From: Ariolimax columbianus
Taxonomy: Eukaryota; Mollusca; Gastropoda; Stylommatophora; Arionidae
Direction: 5' to 3'
NCBI GenBank assembly: GCA_036924085.1
Contig: JAVGWX010000007.1
Span: 77,633,448-77,697,447 of the forward strand
DNA length: 64,000 nt
In this document: piece by piece, positions 60,001 through 64,000 of the stretch
Layout: every line of letters starts with the position of its first letter
Position numbering within the stretch: position 1 is the first letter of the stretch
Program-made: the position numbers and the translations under genes
Notes under the pieces: generated by a model
What the model was told of the DNA's origin: nothing
The model's input: the letters and a program-made list of their open reading frames with translations, nothing else
Database searches by the model: none

Positions 60001-63000
60001 TTATCAATTATAATGTGTAATTAATTGTTTATTGAAACTGATTAGTTCTTTATATCTGGAATGTCTTAAACTTTTGAAGCAAAGCACACCATAGAGCAAT
60101 ATTCAAACTCTTTACTGGTGCAATGCTAAGTTAATGCAAATGTTTGCCATGTGTCAGTTCAGACTGTAACCAGTCACAACAGTTGTGTGCAATAACAACT
60201 CCAGTGTCACAACTTTGATTTGCTAGTTGCTTTTGTGCAATGTCTGTCTCACCAACATTGTTCTCACCTTGAACAATTGTAATGTCTGATGCACAGATTT
60301 GGTGCAATGTCTGCCTAACCAACGTCACCTGGATCAATTGTAATATCTGATGCACAGATTTGGTGCAATGTCTGCCTCACCAACATCACCTGGATCAATT
60401 GTAATGTCTGATGCACAGATTTGGTGCAATGTCTGCCTCACCAACATCACCTGGATCAATTGTAATGTCTGATGCACAGATTTGGTGCAATGTCTGCCTC
60501 ACCAATATCACCTGGATCAATTGTAATGTCTGATGCACAGATTTGGTGCAATGTCTGCCTCACTAACATTGTCATCATCTGGTACAAATGTAATGTCTGA
60601 TGCACAGATTTAGTGCAATGTCTGCCTCACCGACATCACCTGGATCAATTGTCATATCTGAAGCACAGATTTCTTTACTTTGACAGCTTCTTAAGGTTAA
60701 AGTATTTCTCTATGAGCTGCATACACACTTGTAAATTTCTCCAGTCACTAGGGGCAGTAAAAAAAAACTGCAATATCTGTGCCTTTTGGCCTAACACATC
60801 TGATTTCAGTGAGGCATCTCTGAATTTTAGGCTTGCCTCCGTTCCCTATCCTCTAAACCAGACTACATAAGTGCAGTCTGCTTCCAGGGCAGCCCCTTTG
60901 GGGGCAAAACAAAATCTTGGTCAGCTATGGTTCGCTGACCCTATAAGCTGCTGGCTGTTGTCAACTCTTTTACTGCTGCATCTTCAGCCCCATACAAATA
61001 CATTTATTTAAACTTAAATGTACGAAAATCTCTGTGCATCATATTATTCATGCACCTTATTCTCATAAATACTCTATGGCAAATGTTGAGACACTTTGGG
61101 ATACCAGAGAAGTTCACAACTCTCATTAAGAATATGTACAAATAATACAGTTAGTAGACTGGTACTTGAAGGAGCACCTTCGGGGTACAAGCAAGGATGA
61201 GACCAGGATGCCTGCTCTTGCCCTTCCTGTTCTTGTTGGCTATAGATTGAATAATAAAGACATCAATCAAATGAAAAAGAACTGGTACTCAGTGGACGCT
61301 ATTATCACAATTAGAGGACCTGGACTATGTAGATGATTTGACACTTTTGTCCCACAATCAGAGCCAAGTGCAAGAGAAACTTGAAACAGCAAAAGAACAA
61401 TCAGACAAATTTAGGCTGAATATCAACATGAAGAAAATCAATCTCCTTAAACTCAACACTATTAACAAAGAACCAATCATGCTGGAAAGAAAGCCGTTGG
61501 AAGAAGTGAATACCTTGACCTATTTGTACAGCACAATTGACACATCAAGAGGTACAGATGTAAGGATCAGGACACATCAAGAGGTACAGATGTAAGGATC
61601 AGGACACATCAAGAGGTACAGATGTAAGGATCAGGACACATCAAGAGGTACAGATGTAAGGATCAGGACACATCAAGAGGTACAGATGTAAGGATCAGGA
61701 CACATCAAGAGGTACAGATGTAAGGATCAGGACACATCAAGAGGTACAGATGTAAGGATCAGGACACATCAAGAGGTACAGATGTAAGGATCAGGACACA
61801 TCAAGAGGTACAGATGTAAGGATCAGGACACATCAAGAGGTACAGATGTAAGGATCAGGACACATCAAGAGGTACAGATGTAAGGATCAGGACACATCAA
61901 GAGGTACAGATGTAAGGATCAGGACACATCAAGAGGTACAGATGTAAGGATCAGGACACATCAAGAGGTACAGATGTAAGGATCAGGACACATCAAGAGG
62001 TACAGATGTAAGGATCAGGACACATCAAGAGGTACAGATGTAAGGATCAGGACACATCAAGAGGTACAGATGTAAGGATCAGGACACATCAAGAGGTACA
62101 GATGTAAGGATCAGGACACATCAAGAGGTACAGATGCAGATGCAAGAACCAGAATTGGAAAGGCAAGAATGGCATTCTTGACGCAAAACAACATTTGTAG
62201 ATCCAAAGAAATCAAGATTCATACAAAGTTTGAATATTCAATGCCAGTGTAAAGTCGGTGCTTTTGTTATGGAATGGAGACATGAAGAACGATCAAGGTC
62301 ATACAATAAAGACTCCAGTCCATCATTCCCAGATGCCTACAAAGGATAATGGGCATAAAGTGGCAGCACATGGTGAGAAATTAAATGTCTATTGGAAATG
62401 AGCCAACAACAGCCAATAGAACAACAAGTTAAGCGAAGAAAATGGGGCTGGATAGAACATGCATTATGGAAGACATCGTCCAACAAAGCCAGATATTCTC
62501 TTACATGAAATCCCCAAGGGAAGAGAAAAAGAGGTAGACCCAAAAATACATGGAGAAGGGAATGTGAAAAGGAACTAAGGTTAAATGATTACACCTGGAG
62601 AGAGGCAGAAAGAGCAGCCCAGGACCGTGTATGCTGGCGGGATGTTGTCAATGGCCTATGCACCAAAAGGAGCGATGGAATTTGATTATGTATATATTTA
62701 TATATATTATATTGAGAATACGTGTTAAATTTAGAACTATAATGAGACTCAGGTTTAGTAAGTGTAAAGCATGATTAAAAATTGATCGTACAAAAATATA
62801 GGACTGCATTTTTTTTAATTTATGAAAAAACAGTTATGTAATGATGGTGAAATATATCTTGCAGGGGGACGCATCATCATGGCATGTCGAGACACAGTCA
62901 AGGGTGAAGCTGGGAGAAAGGAAATTGTTGAGGAGACTGGCAACAACAACGTCATTCTGAAAAAGTTAGATTTGACCTCATTTGCTTCCATAAAGGCCTT

Positions 63001-63020
63001 TGCAAAAGACATCAATGAGA
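53944..63020 (+). CDS. Gene B: second retinol dehydrogenase-like gene, exons 1-4, partial at window edge
   Basis: Exons 53944-54014, 57149-57220, 58033-58151 and 62865-63020 have the same lengths (71, 72, 119, 156 nt) and phases as gene A exons 1-4. They encode about 139 residues: [19 protein letters not shown], anchor [28 protein letters not shown], and MACRD. Exons 5-8 would lie past 64000. No stop or frameshift occurs in the spliced frame. Intron 2 contains two extra truncated copies of the exon-3 acceptor region (acceptors at 57619 and 57826). Exon 3 has gained a GTAAGG that could act as a cryptic donor. Intron 3 carries B-only SINE and RTE insertions. The gene therefore looks intact at protein level, but its splicing may be disturbed. 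Whether it is expressed is not known. Confidence 0.85.
55015..55215 (+). mobile_element. Possible tRNA-derived SINE (gene B intron 1)
   Basis: TGGCCAAATAGTTTCGATGC followed by GGATCGAAACCTTGG at tRNA-like spacing suggests A and B boxes. Target duplication not identified. 54015-55010 and 56255-57148 of this intron show only the intron ends shared with gene A. Confidence 0.45.
55325..55515 (+). mobile_element. LINE C-terminal fragment (family of 27160-28420)
   Basis: Reads [27 protein letters not shown] and [12 protein letters not shown], matching [19 protein letters not shown] at 28110. Confidence 0.65.
55520..56250 (+). mobile_element. L2/CR1-like LINE C-terminus and 3' end (gene B intron 1)
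   Basis: Frames read [49 protein letters not shown], then [32 protein letters not shown]. It ends after a poly-T interruption with CTGGTTGTATACAGACTCTG...AAACGTTAAGTTAAG, the family tail. Best preserved copy in the window. Confidence 0.88.
57149..57220 (+). CDS. Gene B exon 2 (membrane anchor)
   Basis: 72 nt between ATCTCCAG and GTAAGA. Encodes [20 protein letters not shown] and LFLLK. It keeps the Cys cluster and anchor of gene A and differs at about 9 of 72 positions. Confidence 0.85.
57490..57558. repeat. Small insertion in gene B intron 2
   Basis: About 68 bp of GC-rich sequence (contains GCCGCTGCAGTTTGGGGG) interrupts the first triplication unit between ACTAACATA and ATAAATGTAATT. It is absent from the other two units and from gene A. 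AATAA-like sequence flanks both sides, as a short target duplication would. I do not recognise the family. Confidence 0.5.
57619..58089 (+). repeat. Tandem triplication of exon-3 acceptor region, 207-bp unit
   Basis: Three acceptors (CTCTGCAG before 57619, 57826 and 58033) are spaced exactly 207 bp apart. Each is followed by the first 50-odd nt of exon 3. In the first two copies the exon breaks at GACAGT and runs into intron-2 sequence (TTGTATTACTGC). Gene A has AAAGACAGT both in intron 2 (near 16165) and in exon 3, so the junction is at a short homology. Reading from either upstream acceptor meets TGA (57692-57694 for the first), so they are decoys for coding purposes. Confidence 0.9.
58033..58151 (+). 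CDS. Gene B exon 3 (full-length copy)
   Basis: The third and only complete copy of a triplicated acceptor-exon segment. Encodes [19 protein letters not shown] then [20 protein letters not shown]. The change from CAGCAAAGG in gene A to CAGTAAGGG creates a GTAAGG at 58130. Use of it as a donor would cut 22 nt and shift the frame. Confidence 0.88.
58176..58686 (-). mobile_element. tRNA-derived SINE family 1, antisense, carrying a nested LINE (gene B intron 3)
   Basis: Flanked by AATAGCATCAGT (58164-58175) and AATAGTATCAGT (58687-58698). Gene A has a single AATAGTATCAGT at this site, so this is a clean post-duplication insertion, 24 bp after the exon 3 donor. SINE parts are 58523-58686 and 58176-58259. 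The intervening block is the LINE tail listed separately. Confidence 0.92.
58260..58522 (-). mobile_element. RNase H-type LINE 3' end nested in a SINE
   Basis: Minus strand reads [39 protein letters not shown], ending [13 protein letters not shown] and a (GAA)10-like tail (58273-58303 on the plus strand as TTC). TATACTG occurs at both junctions, a likely target duplication. Same family as 44158-45597. Confidence 0.88.
59090..59340 (-). repeat. Probable decayed SINE family 2 (gene B intron 3)
   Basis: GGTACCCATTTACAGCTGGG followed by TTGGCTGAAAAA resembles the reverse complement of the family 2 body (AAATGGGTACC, CCCAGCC). The head is lost. 59440-60230 has nothing assignable. Confidence 0.4.
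59418..59435 (+). repeat. Poly-C tract, 18 nt
   Basis: Uninterrupted C run in gene B intron 3, after CCCTCTT. Confidence 0.9.
60240..60680. repeat. Minisatellite, 61-bp unit, about 7 copies (gene B intron 3)
   Basis: Unit blocks TCTGATGCACAGATTTGGTG, CAATGTCTGCCTCACCAACA and TCACCTGGATCAATTGTAA. Central units are almost identical, edges diverged. Not seen in gene A intron 3. Confidence 0.92.
60745..61015 (-). repeat. SINE-like family B copy (gene B intron 3)
   Basis: Plus-strand blocks CTGCAATATCTGTGCCTTTT, CCAGACTACATAAGTGCAGT, CAGCTATGGTTCGCTGACCC and CATCTTCAGCCCCATACAAA. Its right half pairs with 19868-20035 in gene A. Confidence 0.7.
61070..62695 (+). mobile_element. RTE-like LINE, sense, in gene B intron 3
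   Basis: Motifs: [15 protein letters not shown] (61095), [18 protein letters not shown] (61195), [20 protein letters not shown] (61310, FADD changed to YVDD), [20 protein letters not shown] (61500), then a 32-bp satellite, then [15 protein letters not shown] (62135), [15 protein letters not shown] (62205), [19 protein letters not shown] (62530) and [16 protein letters not shown] (62595). It interrupts an intron that aligns with gene A on both sides (CATGCACCTTAT left, GAGACTCA right), so it came after the duplication. Confidence 0.85.
61541..62132 (+). repeat. 32-bp satellite inside the reverse transcriptase frame, 18 units
   Basis: Unit CACATCAAGAGGTACAGATG plus TAAGGATCAGGA. Spacing between the first and last GGTACAGATG is 576 = 18 x 32. 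Units look identical by eye. Without the array the frame reads [18 protein letters not shown], the normal RTE sequence. 32 is not a multiple of three, so each unit shifts frame and TAA soon appears. Confidence 0.97.
62865..63020 (+). CDS. Gene B exon 4
   Basis: 156 nt between CTTGCAG and GTAAGT. Encodes [20 protein letters not shown] and on to FAKDINE. Substitutions relative to gene A (V/A, A/E, I/V, G/A) are conservative. Confidence 0.9.
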
Positions 63021-63544
63021 GTAAGTTCTAAAACTTTCTAAAGTAATTTCCTGAAGGTTATAAACATCAGCATAATTAGATTAAGTCAGATTTTCTAATG
63101 ACAAGTGATAAAGTTGTAGTGGCCTTCATTTAGAGAACACTGTGTAAACTCTTAAAGATGTCACATTAGACCAAGGTAATAAGACTTTACACACAAAATA
63201 TCTCATTGGAACTCAGTAAAGAAACAAGTTGAAATGGAGTAAGTACCACTCTATACTAAATACTGAGAAAAAAAAAAGCTAAAATAGATTGGGTTTTTCT
63301 CAAGAAATAGACTAATAGCTAAGCTATGCATATTCTTCACCGAAACAACTATTGGGAGAGAGGAAGAGTAGGATGGCCAGAAATAACAAACTGAAGAAGA
63401 CACTTGAAAAAGGAAATAAGTAATTCCTCTCTAGGATCCACAAGAAATGAAAGGTGATGGTAATGCATATATAAACATTCTTATGTGTCAATATTCATTT
63501 TATTACTGCAGTAAGCTTTCTTCTTTTGTTTTTGACATTCGCCC

Positions 63545-63760
63545 TGAAAACGATGTTGTGTTGTAGTTTACAGTAAAGCTGCGATATTTGCAACTTTCAG
63601 CATTCAATCTCAGCTGGTTTTTTGGGTACCAGCTTTGCTTTCCCACTGCAGTCTTTATTCTTTTACCCAGACTACACTAGTGCAGTCTGTTTTAAGACCA
63701 CTGCCTGGAGACGTAATAGGGTCTTGGATTAGCTGTAAGATGGCCGCGCCTTAATGGCTG
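63545..63760 (-). repeat. SINE-like family B copy (gene B intron 4)
   Basis: Plus-strand blocks GTTGTAGTTTACAGTAAAGC, GCTTTCCCACTGCAGTC, CCCAGACTACACTAGTGCAG. The head is truncated. 63021-63540 is intron without other features. 63880-64000 weakly resembles 47757-47870 (AACGCCA..., TATCTGCTGT) and is probably repeat debris. Confidence 0.6.
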
Positions 63761-64000
63761 CGCTCTCAACTCGCTCTGGTGTTTGTGTAATTTTCTGATG
63801 TTTGGTAGTTCCTGTTCAGATTATTATATTCCACAACTCCTTCACCAGGGGGTATCTTACTTACTTACTTAGTCGCTCCTCTTCTACCATGAGGTGTAAA
63901 GGTTTGCCAGAGAGAACGCCACACTGCTCTATCTGCTGTATTTTTCCTGGCCTCTTTTCAATCGAGCCCTCTATCACTTAGGGACTGTCGTGTGTTGTCT

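Overview
This is animal nuclear DNA. It is AT-rich and intron-rich, with GT-AG splice sites, and most of it is decayed non-LTR retrotransposons (LINEs), tRNA-derived SINEs and minisatellites. No bacterial or phage operon is present. The mixture of RTE-like, L2/CR1-like, RNase H-encoding and zinc-finger-tailed LINEs, together with the protein sequence of the one real gene family, suggests a lophotrochozoan such as a mollusc. That placement is an inference of low certainty.

The only host protein-coding content I can support is a pair of tandem paralogues on the + strand encoding a retinol-dehydrogenase-like short-chain dehydrogenase (RDH11/12/13/14 type, SDR7C-like). Gene A is complete: eight exons from 9008 to 32953 join in frame to 1044 nt, giving 347 aa with a membrane anchor, TGxxxGIG, NNAG, Ser, YxxxK and PG motifs. 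Gene B starts at 53944. Four exons are in the window (to 63020) and the rest lies beyond the right edge. The two start codons are about 45 kb apart. Similarity also covers about 220 bp of TATA-containing promoter, parts of introns 1-3, and a 5' flank that includes an old LINE, so the pair arose by a large tandem duplication.

Layout: 1-8790, LINE debris upstream of gene A, including a nearly full-length antisense RTE element. 8790-32953, gene A, whose introns hold minisatellites (63/67 bp and 29 bp units), LINE fragments and several SINEs. 32954-49600, 3' flank with many nested LINE fragments and a 23-bp satellite. 49601-50527, a possible solo LTR. 50890-53720, the rearranged copy of the LINE and flank also found upstream of gene A. 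53725-64000, promoter and first half of gene B. Gene B has a triplicated exon-3 acceptor region, a nested SINE/LINE insertion, a 61-bp array, and an RTE element whose reverse transcriptase ORF has grown a 32-bp satellite.

The genes do not form a pathway here. The predicted enzymes would be membrane-anchored NADP(H)-dependent reductases/dehydrogenases of retinoid or lipid aldehydes. I found no undescribed multi-gene system. The most unusual structures are the exon-3 triplication in gene B with signs of gene conversion from gene A, the satellite born inside a reverse transcriptase ORF, and a short core shared by two otherwise different SINE families.
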